NCBI RefSeq assembly: GCF_016894385.1
Contig: NZ_CP069812.1
Coordinates: forward strand, 558,001 to 622,000
Length of the DNA stretch: 64,000 nucleotides
Reading direction: 5' to 3'
Source: Cupriavidus oxalaticus
Lineage (GTDB): Bacteria; Pseudomonadota; Gammaproteobacteria; Burkholderiales; Burkholderiaceae
Below the pieces are notes generated by a model. The model did not search any database. It saw only the letters and a list, made by a program, of their open reading frames with translations, and was not told the origin of the DNA. The translations under genes were made by a program, and so were the position numbers. Each line of letters starts with the position of its first letter. The first letter of the stretch is position 1. Shown one piece after another: positions 29,855 to 38,640 of this stretch.

Positions 29855-30895
29855 ATGCCGAACGATCCGCTTTCGCTTTCCGTTGCCGATGCGCGCGACG
29901 CCGCACACGCCCTGCTGGGCCGGCTGAAGCTGCGCCACCTGCGCCTGGTCCTGGCGCTCAGCGAAGCGCACACCGCCGCGGCGGTGGCCGAGCGCCTCCA
30001 CGTGAGCCCCGCCGCGGTGTCCAAGGCACTGGGGGAGATCGAGGACATCGTCGGCACGCCGTTGTATGTCAGGGGCCGCCGCGGCCTGGTGCTGACCGAG
30101 CCGGGGCGCGAGATGGCGGCACATGCCATGGTGCTGCTGGCACAGTTCGAGCGGCTGGCGGAGTCGCTCCACGCGGTGCGTGCTGGAAGCCAGGGCGAGG
30201 TACGCATCGCCTTCCGCACGATCTCCGTGCAGCCGCTGCTGGCGCAGGCCATGACCGATTTCCATCGCGACAATCCGCGCGTGGAAATCAGCGTGGTCGA
30301 GGGCGGCATCGGCGAAATGACCGAGCAGCTGGTCGACGGCTCGCTCGACCTGCTGTTTGCCTACGACGATCCCCGCTTGTCGCGGCGGGCCCTGCGCACG
30401 GCACCGGTGGTGCCGGCGCAGAAGGTGGTGGTCGTGGCCAGCCGCGACCATCCGCTGCTGTCGCGCCGAAAGCTCACGGCCCAGGCGTTGTCCTCCGAGC
30501 GGTGGTGCATACCCGCGGCCGGCTCGCGCATGCTGCATCTGCTTTACACGGCCTTCCACGGCTTTGGCGTGGCGCCGCCAACATCCGGCATCCGCACCAG
30601 CGACGTGGCCGCTACCGCGAGCCTGATGCAGACCGGCCACTACCTCGGCGTATTCCCCGAGCGGATTGCCGCCCAGCTTTGCGAGGCCAAGGTGGCGCGG
30701 ATCCTCCGCTTCGATCTGTGCAGCCACGTGGAGCCGGTAGTCGCGGTCTGGAATGGCGAAGTCACGCCGCGGCCAGCGGCGCAGCGTTTCCGCGAGCTGG
30801 TCGTCGACCGCGCCAACCTGGGCACGTGGCGGCACGAGGACGTGCCCCTGCTGGGTGCGCGCGCCGTGGCCGCGGCAAGCATCGTGGACCGGTAA
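29855..30895 (+). CDS. LysR family transcriptional regulator
   Basis: Regulator of 346 residues. It has an N-terminal extension of about 20 residues, then LGRLKLRHLRLVLALSEAHTAAAVAERLHVSPAAVSKALGEIE as the DNA-binding domain and a LysR substrate domain starting at QGEVRIAFRTISVQP. The helix-turn-helix and the phrase LAYDDPRLSRRAL-like FAYDDPRLS resemble GbpR/CbbR-type regulators. It is divergent from the Bug-M81-Bug operon and on the same strand as the peptide ABC importer 400 bp downstream, so it could control either or both. Confidence 0.92.
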   Translation: MPNDPLSLSVADARDAAHALLGRLKLRHLRLVLALSEAHTAAAVAERLHVSPAAVSKALGEIEDIVGTPLYVRGRRGLVLTEPGREMAAHAMVLLAQFERLAESLHAVRAGSQGEVRIAFRTISVQPLLAQAMTDFHRDNPRVEISVVEGGIGEMTEQLVDGSLDLLFAYDDPRLSRRALRTAPVVPAQKVVVVASRDHPLLSRRKLTAQALSSERWCIPAAGSRMLHLLYTAFHGFGVAPPTSGIRTSDVAATASLMQTGHYLGVFPERIAAQLCEAKVARILRFDLCSHVEPVVAVWNGEVTPRPAAQRFRELVVDRANLGTWRHEDVPLLGARAVAAASIVDR

Positions 30896-30896
30896 G

Positions 30897-30944
30897 CGAA
30901 CCGCTCAACGAACCGCTCAACGAACCTCTCAACGGATCGCTCGA
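30897..30944 (+). repeat. Imperfect 12-bp tandem repeat after the LysR stop
   Basis: Four consecutive 12-bp units: CGAACCGCTCAA twice, then CGAACCTCTCAA and CGGATCGCTCGA. They begin directly behind the LysR stop codon. If read through in frame they would encode a Glu/Pro/Leu/Asn repeat, but the stop precedes them. Confidence 0.85.
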
Positions 30945-31293
30945 CCGGTCAGCACGCAGCCGGCAACAATCGCGCAGCGGGCCAAAAGCCGTCTCAGGAT
31001 TTCCTCCATTGACAAAGCGGCAAGCGGCCGCACAGCCACGCGCCTGCTCGCCGGCGGCGCAGGGCGGCGCCGGCTGGCCCAAGCGAATCTCCCCAACTGG
31101 ACCTATCGAGCCCAGCGCCGCCGCGCCTATAAGACCAGGGGGCCGCAACGATCCACGCGCCCCGACCGTCCCGCAGTCAGTGACATCCCACCGCCGCCTT
31201 GCCTGCCCGCGGCGCCTTTAGGTCCTTTAGGTCGTGCCATCTCTGGTGGTGCCGGTGCTGTCCGCCGGCACCCCGGACATGAAGGGAGAGCCG
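30945..31293 (+). other. Non-coding gap before the peptide ABC operon
   Basis: About 350 bp upstream of the binding-protein gene with no supported gene on either strand. It should contain the operon promoter. A short direct repeat CCTTTAGGT appears twice at about 31215-31232. I could not assign promoter hexamers. Confidence 0.5.
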
Positions 31294-32898
31294 ATGTTGA
31301 CGTGTTTCAAGCAGATGGTGCGCGCCGGCGCGCACTGCGGTACCGCCGCCTTGCTGATGTCCGCCGCCGTCCAGGTGCAAGGCCAGGAAGCCACCCGCGG
31401 CGGCAATCTCAATGTCCTGTCGATCACCGCCATCAATTCGCTCAACCCGGCGATCCAGTCGGGCGTGGCCACGGGCGTGCCGGCGGCACAGTTGTTCGCC
31501 AGCCTGCTGCAGGCCGATGCGAAATGGCAGTTCCACCCCTACCTGGCCGATAGCTGGAGCGTGTCCGCGGACGGACTGCGCTATACCTTCAAGCTCAACA
31601 AGGACGCGAAGTTCCATGACGGCAAGCCCGTCACCTCGGCCGACGTCGCGTTCTCCGCCGAGACCGTCAAGGCCAACCATCCCTTCGGCCCGGCCATGCT
31701 GGCCGCGCTGGACAAGGTGGAGACGCCGGACGCCCATACCGTGGTGTTCCAGCTGAAGCAGCCCAATCCGGCGCTGCTGCTGGCCTCTTCCACGCCGGCG
31801 CTGATGCCCATCCTGCCCAGGCATGTCTACGGCGACGGGCCGATCCGGCAGAACCCGAAGAACAATGCGCCGGTCGGGTCGGGGCCGTTCCGCTTTGTCG
31901 AGTACAAGCCGGGGGAATACCTCACGCTGGCGCGCTTCGACGGCTACTTCCGCAAGGGCAAGCCGTACCTGGACAAGATCACCTACAACATCGTGCCGGA
32001 CCGCGCGGCCGCGGCGCTCGCCATGCAGCGCGGCGACATCCACTACGTTGCGTTCGCGCCGTTCCGCATCGCGGACGTGGACCGGCTGGCGGCGGATCCC
32101 AAGCTGACCGTCACCCGCAGCGGCTACGAGGGCGTGGGCTCGCTCAACTGGCTGGCGTTCAACATGCGCGAAGGCCCGCTCGCGAACGTCAAGGTGCGGC
32201 AGGCCATCTCGTACGCCATCGACCGCGACTTCATCTCGCAGAAGCTGCAGCGCGGCCGCTCGCAGCCGGCGTGGGGGCCGGTGCATCCGGCCAGCCCCTT
32301 CTACAGCAAGACGCTGGAGCCGTACAAGCTGGACCTGGCGCGCGCCAACAAGCTGCTGGACGAGGCCGGCTACCCGCGCAAGGCGGACGGCACGCGCTTC
32401 GCGCTGCGCCTGGATTTCCTGCCGGGCGCGCCGGATACCTCGCAACTGGTGGCGGAGTACCTGCGCCCGCAGCTGGCCAAGGTCGGCATCCAGGCCCAGC
32501 TGCGCCCCTCGCCGGACTTTCCTACCTGGTCGCAGCGCATCGCCAACTGGGATTTCGACATGACCACGGACTCGGTCTTCAACTGGGGCGACCCGGTGAT
32601 CGGCGTGGCGCGCACCTACCTGTCGGGCAACATCAAGAAGGGCGTGATCTGGTCCAACACGCAGGGCTACGCCAACGCCGAGGTGGACAAGCTCCTTGCC
32701 GAAGCCGCCGCCGAGACCGACGCCGCCAGGCGCGCCGCGCTCTACGAGCGCTTCCAGAAGATCGTCAACAGCGAGGTGCCGGTGGCCTGGCTCAACACCG
32801 CGCCGGTCAGCACGGTGGCCAGCAAGAAGCTGCGGGGCGTGCCCAACAGCATCTGGGGCGCGTTCGCGCCGTTCGACGAGGTGTACTGGGCCCGGTGA
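31294..32898 (+). CDS. ABC transporter substrate-binding protein, family 5 (dipeptide/oligopeptide type)
   Basis: Periplasmic solute-binding protein of 534 residues. The signal peptide (VRAGAHCGTAALLMSAAVQVQGQ) is followed by the SBP family 5 pattern: LADSWSVSADGLRYTFKLNKDAKFHDGKPVTSADVAFS in pieces, NNAPVGSGPFRFVEYKPGE and QAISYAIDRDFI. I chose the ATG at 31294 because AGGGAGAG lies just upstream; an earlier ATG at 31279 is possible. It opens a five-gene importer cassette followed by an amidohydrolase and a CobW-type GTPase. The ligand may be a peptide, an opine or an amide taken up for the amidohydrolase. Confidence 0.94.
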   Translation: MLTCFKQMVRAGAHCGTAALLMSAAVQVQGQEATRGGNLNVLSITAINSLNPAIQSGVATGVPAAQLFASLLQADAKWQFHPYLADSWSVSADGLRYTFKLNKDAKFHDGKPVTSADVAFSAETVKANHPFGPAMLAALDKVETPDAHTVVFQLKQPNPALLLASSTPALMPILPRHVYGDGPIRQNPKNNAPVGSGPFRFVEYKPGEYLTLARFDGYFRKGKPYLDKITYNIVPDRAAAALAMQRGDIHYVAFAPFRIADVDRLAADPKLTVTRSGYEGVGSLNWLAFNMREGPLANVKVRQAISYAIDRDFISQKLQRGRSQPAWGPVHPASPFYSKTLEPYKLDLARANKLLDEAGYPRKADGTRFALRLDFLPGAPDTSQLVAEYLRPQLAKVGIQAQLRPSPDFPTWSQRIANWDFDMTTDSVFNWGDPVIGVARTYLSGNIKKGVIWSNTQGYANAEVDKLLAEAAAETDAARRAALYERFQKIVNSEVPVAWLNTAPVSTVASKKLRGVPNSIWGAFAPFDEVYWAR

Positions 32899-33002
32899 GC
32901 CCCGCCATGCCGCGGGGAAGGGGGCATCCGCATCGGCGGCAGGCCGCCTTCCCCCCGGCAGACCGACCATCGCAGATCGTCAACCAAGGGGAGCCGTTCC
33001 GC

Positions 33003-33980
33003 ATGCATACCCTGTTCTACCTGTCGCGCCGCGTCGGCGCCGGCGCCCTGATGGTGCTGGCCGTGGTGGTGCTCAATTTCCTGCTGCTGTCGGCCGCGCC
33101 CGGCGATGTCGCGGACGTGATCGCGGCGCAGTCCGGCGGGGCCACCGCCGAACAGCTGGCCGCGCTGCGTGCGCAGCTGGGCCTGGATGCCGGGCTGCCG
33201 CAGCGGCTGATGGCCTACGTCGGCAACGTGCTGGCGGGACGCCTGGGCGATTCGCTGTTCTTCCACCAGCCGGTGACCACGCTGATCTTCGAACGCGTGC
33301 CCAACACACTGATGCTGGTGCTGCCGGCGCTGCTGCTGGCAGTGGTGGCCGGCACCCTGCTGGGCGCGGTGTCGGCACATCGCCCGCGCGGCGCCGTCAG
33401 CGGGCTGGTGACCTTCCTGTCGCTGGCCGGCTTCGCCGCGCCGGTGTTCTGGAGCGGCATGATGCTGCTGATCGCCTTTGCCTACTGGCTTCCCGTCTTT
33501 CCGGCCTCGGGCATGTACACCATGGGGCAGCGCGCCGAAGGCTGGGCGCTGGCGCTGGATGTGCTGCACCACCTGGTGCTGCCGGTGGTGTCGCTGGCGC
33601 TGATCTACCTCGCGCAGTACAGCCGCCAGGCGCGCGCCACCATGCTCGACGTGCTGGGCGCCGACTATATCCGCACCGCGCGCGCCAAGGGTATGAGCGA
33701 GCGCGTGGTGGTCTACCGGCACGCGCTGAAGAACACGCTGCTGCCCATCGTCACCCTGGCCGGGTTGCAGTTCTCGCATGCGCTGGCAGGCGCGGTGCTG
33801 GTCGAGACAGTGTTCAACTGGCCCGGGCTGGGCCGGCTCGCGTCGGACGCGGTGCTCAACCGCGACTATCCGCTGATGCTCGGCATCCTGCTCATGTCCA
33901 GCCTGCTGGTGGTGGTGGCCAACATCCTCACCGACTACCTCTACAGCCTGCTGGATCCCCGCATTCGCACCGGAGACTGA
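33003..33980 (+). CDS. ABC transporter permease, DppB type
   Basis: Inner-membrane subunit of 325 residues with six predicted spans. The N-terminus MHTLFYLSRRVGAGALMVLAVVVLNFLLL is typical of DppB/GsiC permeases. The EAA loop that contacts the ATPases is visible (RTARAKGMSERVVVYRHALKN). The start at 33003 follows AAGGGGAGCCGTTCCGC. The next permease gene starts one base after the stop, so the two are translationally coupled. Confidence 0.95.
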   Translation: MHTLFYLSRRVGAGALMVLAVVVLNFLLLSAAPGDVADVIAAQSGGATAEQLAALRAQLGLDAGLPQRLMAYVGNVLAGRLGDSLFFHQPVTTLIFERVPNTLMLVLPALLLAVVAGTLLGAVSAHRPRGAVSGLVTFLSLAGFAAPVFWSGMMLLIAFAYWLPVFPASGMYTMGQRAEGWALALDVLHHLVLPVVSLALIYLAQYSRQARATMLDVLGADYIRTARAKGMSERVVVYRHALKNTLLPIVTLAGLQFSHALAGAVLVETVFNWPGLGRLASDAVLNRDYPLMLGILLMSSLLVVVANILTDYLYSLLDPRIRTGD

Positions 33981-33981
33981 C

Positions 33982-34809
33982 ATGAATACCGGATGGAAGC
34001 TGTTCCTGCACAACCGCGGCGCGGTGCTTGGCGCCCTGGTGCTGCTTGTTATCGCGCTGACCGGACTGGTCGGCCCGAGCCTCTACCCCGTCGATCCGCA
34101 GGACGTGGTGGCCGCGCCGCTGTCGCCGCCATCGGCCGATGCGCCGCTGGGTGCCGATTACCTTGGGCGCGATGTGCTGGCGGGCCTGGTCCATGGCGCC
34201 GGTGTCACGCTGGCCATCGGCCTGGCGGCGACCGCGGCGACGCTGGCGATCGGCGTGCTGGTCGGCGCGCTGGCCGGCTATTACCGTGGCTGGATCGACA
34301 ACGTGCTGATGCGCCTGACCGAGTTCTTCCAGGTGCTGCCGCCCATCCTGCTGGCCATGGTGCTGGTGGCGGTGTTCGGCGCCAAGATCGGCACGGTGAT
34401 CCTGGTGATCGGCCTGGTCAGCTGGCCGCCGCTGGCCCGGCTTACCCGCGCGGAATTCCTCAAGCTGCGGGAGCGCGAGTTCGTGCGTGCCGAGCGCGCC
34501 ATCGGCACCGGGAGCGGCAACATCATTTTCCGCGTGATCCTGCCCAATGCCTCGCCGCCGCTAATCGTGGCGCTGGCGCTCAATGTCGGCGTGGCCATCC
34601 TGTTCGAATCCGGCCTGGCCTTCATCGGGCTGTCCGACCCGGACATCACCAGCTGGGGCTACATGATCGGCAGTTCGCGCGACCAGATCTTCGAAGCCTG
34701 GTGGTCGGTGATGTTCCCGGGCATGGCGATCTTCTTCACCGTGCTGGCCATCTGCCTGGTAGGAGACGGCCTCAACGATGCCCTCAACCCGAAACTGCGC
34801 CAGCGATAA
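33982..34809 (+). CDS. ABC transporter permease, DppC type
   Basis: Second membrane subunit, 275 residues, pairing with the DppB-type protein. The N-terminal OppC region (LFLHNRGAVLGALVLLVIALTGLVG) and the typical PLGADYLGRDVLAGLVHGAG are present. The EAA loop is RAERAIGTGSGNIIFRVILP. The gene starts one base after the previous stop and ends 10 bp before the first ATPase gene. Confidence 0.95.
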   Translation: MNTGWKLFLHNRGAVLGALVLLVIALTGLVGPSLYPVDPQDVVAAPLSPPSADAPLGADYLGRDVLAGLVHGAGVTLAIGLAATAATLAIGVLVGALAGYYRGWIDNVLMRLTEFFQVLPPILLAMVLVAVFGAKIGTVILVIGLVSWPPLARLTRAEFLKLREREFVRAERAIGTGSGNIIFRVILPNASPPLIVALALNVGVAILFESGLAFIGLSDPDITSWGYMIGSSRDQIFEAWWSVMFPGMAIFFTVLAICLVGDGLNDALNPKLRQR

Positions 34810-34819
34810 AGGAGGCCGC

Positions 34820-35833
34820 ATGCCGCTGCTAGAAGTCGAAGGGCTGTGCGTGGACTTCCGCACTGCCAGGGGCCCGGTACGGGTGCTGGACGAGGTGGGC
34901 TTCCACCTGGAGGCTGGCGAGGTGCTGGGCATCGTGGGGGAGTCGGGCTGCGGCAAGAGCATGACCAGCCTGTCGCTGCTGCAACTGGTGCCGGCGCCGG
35001 GCCGCATCAGCGGCGGCGCCATCCGCTACGGCGGGCAGGATCTGCTGGCGCTCGGCCCCGCGCGCATGCGCGACGTGCGCGGCCGCGACATCGCCATGAT
35101 CTTCCAGGAACCCATGACCGCGCTCAACCCGGTCTTCACCGTGGGCCAGCAGATCGTCGAAACCATTGTGCGCCATCGGGGCATGGGCCCGCGCGCTGCC
35201 CGCGCCGAAGCGGTGGCGCTGCTGGACGCGGTCAGGATCCCGGAGCCGGCCCGCCGCGTGGACCAGTATGCGCACGAGCTGTCGGGCGGCATGCGCCAGC
35301 GCGCCATGATCGCCATGGCACTGGCCGGCCAGCCCAAGGTGCTGATCGCCGACGAGCCGACCACCGCGCTCGACGTGACCGTGCAGGCGCAGATCTTCGA
35401 CCTGCTGCGCGACCTGCGGCGCCAGCTCGGCACGGCGATCATCCTGATCACGCACAACATGGGCGCCATCGCCGAGCTGGCCGACCGCGTCATGGTGATG
35501 TACGCCGGACGCAAGATCGAGGAAGGGCCGGTCGATACGGTGCTGGCCCATCCCTCCCATCCCTACACGCGCGGCCTGCTGGATTGCGTGCTGCATGTGG
35601 ATGCCGCCAGAGCCGTGCATGACAACGCGCCAGCGCCGCTGCCGGAAATCCCGGGCGTGGTGCCGGCGCTGGACCAGCTCGGTGCCGGCTGCGCCTTCGC
35701 GCCGCGCTGTACGCGGGCGGCAAGCCGCTGCGGGAGCCTCCCGCCGCTGTTCGACAACGGTGGCCACCTGGCCGCCTGCTGGCTGCGCGAATCCGCCAAT
35801 GCGGCGCCGGCCGCCATGATCGGAGAGGGTTGA
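34820..35833 (+). CDS. ABC transporter ATP-binding protein, DppD type
   Basis: ATPase of 337 residues: Walker A GESGCGKSM, Q-loop FQEPMTALNP, signature LSGGMRQR, Walker B VLIADEPTTALD and switch His in ILITHNMG. The C-terminal oligopeptide/dipeptide transporter tail carries the Cys cluster CAFAPRCTRAASRCG, which in this family can bind an iron-sulfur cluster. The start at 34820 follows a perfect AAAGGAGG. It works with the DppF-type ATPase encoded next. Confidence 0.95.
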   Translation: MPLLEVEGLCVDFRTARGPVRVLDEVGFHLEAGEVLGIVGESGCGKSMTSLSLLQLVPAPGRISGGAIRYGGQDLLALGPARMRDVRGRDIAMIFQEPMTALNPVFTVGQQIVETIVRHRGMGPRAARAEAVALLDAVRIPEPARRVDQYAHELSGGMRQRAMIAMALAGQPKVLIADEPTTALDVTVQAQIFDLLRDLRRQLGTAIILITHNMGAIAELADRVMVMYAGRKIEEGPVDTVLAHPSHPYTRGLLDCVLHVDAARAVHDNAPAPLPEIPGVVPALDQLGAGCAFAPRCTRAASRCGSLPPLFDNGGHLAACWLRESANAAPAAMIGEG

Positions 35834-35836
35834 ACC

Positions 35837-36907
35837 ATGTCGATGCCCATGTCACCACCATCCAGCCACGACGTCCTGCTCGACGTGCGCGACCTGCGCG
35901 TGCACTACAGCCTGCGCCGCCCGCACCCCTTTGCCGCCGCGCCCAAGGTATATGCCCTGGATGGCATCAGCTTCCAGGTCCGGCGCGGCAGCGCCTTCGG
36001 CATCGTCGGCGAATCGGGCTGCGGCAAGTCCACCACCGCGCTGGCCCTGATGCAGCTGATCCAGGCCACCGGCGGCCATGCCTCGCTCGATGGCATCGAT
36101 TTGCTGCATGCGCGCGGCAATGCGCAGGCGCGGATGCGCCGCCAGGTCCAGATGATCTTCCAGGATCCGTATTCCTCGCTCGATCCGCGCCAGCGGGTGG
36201 AAGCCATCATTGCCAAGCCGATGCGCCAGCTGACGGGCATGGATGCGGCACAGATCGCTGCCAGGGTCGATGAACTGATGGGGCTGGTGGGCCTGCGGCC
36301 GGACCAGAAGCATCTGTTCCCGCACCAGTTCTCGGGCGGGCAGCGGCAGCGCATCGGCATTGCGCGCGCCCTGGCCGTGGATCCCGCGCTGGTGGTCTGC
36401 GACGAGCCGGTTTCGGCGCTGGACGTGGCGATCCAGGCCCAGGTCATCAACCTGCTGGCGCGCATCCAGCGCGAGCGCAGGCTGACCTACGTGTTCATCT
36501 CGCATGACCTGGCGGTGGTGCAGCACCTGTGCGACGAGGTGGCGGTGATGTACCTGGGCCGCATCGTCGAGCGCGGCAGCCGGGCGCGCCTGTTTGGCGC
36601 GCCGCTGCATCCCTATACGCATGCCCTGATGTCCGCCGAGCCTGCGCGGCATCCCGCGGAGCGCGCCAGCCGCTCGCGCATCCGGCTGGAGGGCGATCCG
36701 CCCAGCCCGCTGAATCCGCCCGCCGGCTGCCATTTCCATACGCGTTGCCCCGTTGCCGAGGCCCGCTGCCGGACCGAAGCGCCCGCGCTGCGCCAGTTCG
36801 GCGCCGACCATGCGGTGGCCTGCCATCGCGTGGAACTGGTGCAAGGCCTGCCACGCTCGCCCATGGGCGGCAGCGCCGCAGGCCGGCTGGCGCTGGTCGC
36901 GGCGTGA
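35837..36907 (+). CDS. ABC transporter ATP-binding protein, DppF type
   Basis: Second ATPase, 356 residues: Walker A GESGCGKSTT, Q-loop FQDPYSSLDPRQ, signature FSGGQRQR, Walker B LVVCDEPVSALD and VFISHDLAVV. The C-terminal tail again has the Cys pattern CHFHTRCPVAEARC. It starts 3 bp after the DppD-type stop. Several in-frame ATGs are clustered at the start (MSMPMS), so the exact initiation site is uncertain by a few codons. Confidence 0.94.
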   Translation: MSMPMSPPSSHDVLLDVRDLRVHYSLRRPHPFAAAPKVYALDGISFQVRRGSAFGIVGESGCGKSTTALALMQLIQATGGHASLDGIDLLHARGNAQARMRRQVQMIFQDPYSSLDPRQRVEAIIAKPMRQLTGMDAAQIAARVDELMGLVGLRPDQKHLFPHQFSGGQRQRIGIARALAVDPALVVCDEPVSALDVAIQAQVINLLARIQRERRLTYVFISHDLAVVQHLCDEVAVMYLGRIVERGSRARLFGAPLHPYTHALMSAEPARHPAERASRSRIRLEGDPPSPLNPPAGCHFHTRCPVAEARCRTEAPALRQFGADHAVACHRVELVQGLPRSPMGGSAAGRLALVAA

Positions 36908-36990
36908 ATGCACACGGCCTTGGTGGCGTCCTTCCCGCCATCGCCATCCCAACCACGATCCCGCAAGCAGGATCAACCCGGAGACCAGAT

Positions 36991-38640
36991 ATGAGCCAAG
37001 CGACCGTCACCGTCTACGCGGCGCGCAAGATCATCACCATGAACCCCATCCAGCCTGTTGCCACCCATGTCGCCGTGCGCGACGGGCGCATCCTCGGCGT
37101 GGGGCGTGCGCAAGACATGGCCGGGTGGGGCGCGGCGACGCTGGATACCCGTTTTGCCGACAAGGTGCTGATGCCCGGCCTGATCGAGGGGCACTCGCAC
37201 CTGCTCGAGGGCGGCATGTGGAAATTCGTTTATGTCGGCTACTACGACCGGCGCGGACCCGACGGACGGCTGTGGCCCGGCCTGAAGAGCTTCGACGCCG
37301 TGGTGGCGCGCCTGCGCGAAGCCCAGGCGCAGCTGCAGGATACCGCGCAGCCGCTGCTGGCGTGGGGCTTCGATCCCATCCACTTCGGCCGTGCGCGCAT
37401 GACCGTGCGGCACCTGGACCAGGTGTCGGCCACGCGCCGGATCGTGGTCATGCACGCCAGCATGCACCTGATGAACGTCAACACCGCCATGCTCGACGCC
37501 GCCGGTATCGATGCCGAGACCCCCGTGGACGGCATTGCGAAAGACAGCGACGGCCTGCCCACCGGCGAACTGCAGGAGTTCGCCGCCATGTTCCTGGTGT
37601 TCAAGACCATCGGCAATGTGTTCTTCGATGCCGGACAGACCGAAGAGGGCATCCGCAACTTCGGCCGCGTGGCGCAGCAGGCCGGAGTGACCACCGCGAC
37701 CGACCTGGTCAACAGCCTGGACGCGGATGCCGTCGCGAACCTGAGCCGCGTCACCGCCGATCCGGACTTCCCGGTGCGCATGGTGCCCGCCTACGCACCG
37801 CTGCGGGACCTGCAAGGCGGCGGCGCGCAACGCGTGGCCGAAGCCATGGCAAGCAACACCGACAAGCTGCATTTCGGCCTGGTCAAGCTGGTGGTCGACG
37901 GCTCGATCCAGGGCTTTACCGCGCGGGTGCGCTGGCCGGGCTACCACAACGGCGCCGCCAATGGCCTGTGGCTGGTGCCGCCGGCGCAGATCGAGGAACT
38001 GCTCGCCGTCTATCACCGGGCCGGGCTGACCGTGCATATCCATACCAATGGCGACGAAGCCACCGAGCTCGCGCTGGACGCGGTCGAGGGCGTGCTGCGC
38101 GCGCATCCGCGCTGGGATCATCGCCACACGCTGCAGCACTGCCAGCTTGCCGATGCCGCCCAGTTCCGGCGCATGGCGGCGCTCGGCATGTGCGCCAACC
38201 TGTTCGCCAACCACCTCTACTACTGGGGCGATGCGCACCACGCCATGACGGTGGGGCCGGATCGCGCCAACCGCATGAACGCCGCCCATACCGCGCTGCG
38301 CAGCGGCGTGCCGTTTTCCCTGCATTCGGATGCGCCGATCACGCCGATCGGGCCGCTGTTCACCGCCTGGTGCGCGGTCAACCGCCAGACCGCGAGCGGG
38401 CGCATCCTGGGCGAGGGCGAGCGCATCCCGGTGCAGGACGCGCTGCATGCCATGACCCTGGGTGCCGCCCATACGCTGCGCCTGGACCACCTGGTGGGCA
38501 GCATCGAGGTGGGCAAGCAGGCGGACTTCGCCGTGCTCGACGACGACCCGCTGGCGGTGCCCCCCGCCGCGCTGCGCGATGTGCCGGTATGGGGCACGGT
38601 GCTGGGCGGCAAAGTGTTCGCCGCACCCGGAAACGCATGA
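36991..38640 (+). CDS. Amidohydrolase family 3 protein (YtcJ-like)
   Basis: Metal-dependent hydrolase of 549 residues. The beta-sandwich entry (TVTVYAARKIITMNP) leads to the HxH metal motif in PGLIEGHSHLLEGG. Further on are the VHIHTNGDEAT segment, SLHSDAPITPIGP and the closing VGSIEVGKQADFAVLDDDPL, all in the order usual for the YtcJ group. Such enzymes act on amides, N-formyl compounds or cyclic imides; the exact substrate cannot be read from sequence. It follows the ABC importer by 83 bp and overlaps the CobW-type GTPase gene by 4 bp, which suggests uptake followed by hydrolysis with help in metal loading. Confidence 0.92.
   Translation: MSQATVTVYAARKIITMNPIQPVATHVAVRDGRILGVGRAQDMAGWGAATLDTRFADKVLMPGLIEGHSHLLEGGMWKFVYVGYYDRRGPDGRLWPGLKSFDAVVARLREAQAQLQDTAQPLLAWGFDPIHFGRARMTVRHLDQVSATRRIVVMHASMHLMNVNTAMLDAAGIDAETPVDGIAKDSDGLPTGELQEFAAMFLVFKTIGNVFFDAGQTEEGIRNFGRVAQQAGVTTATDLVNSLDADAVANLSRVTADPDFPVRMVPAYAPLRDLQGGGAQRVAEAMASNTDKLHFGLVKLVVDGSIQGFTARVRWPGYHNGAANGLWLVPPAQIEELLAVYHRAGLTVHIHTNGDEATELALDAVEGVLRAHPRWDHRHTLQHCQLADAAQFRRMAALGMCANLFANHLYYWGDAHHAMTVGPDRANRMNAAHTALRSGVPFSLHSDAPITPIGPLFTAWCAVNRQTASGRILGEGERIPVQDALHAMTLGAAHTLRLDHLVGSIEVGKQADFAVLDDDPLAVPPAALRDVPVWGTVLGGKVFAAPGNA

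Noticed and set aside
30897..30944. Possible CRISPR-like array
   Set aside because: Units are 12 bp, contiguous and without spacers; no cas genes are present.
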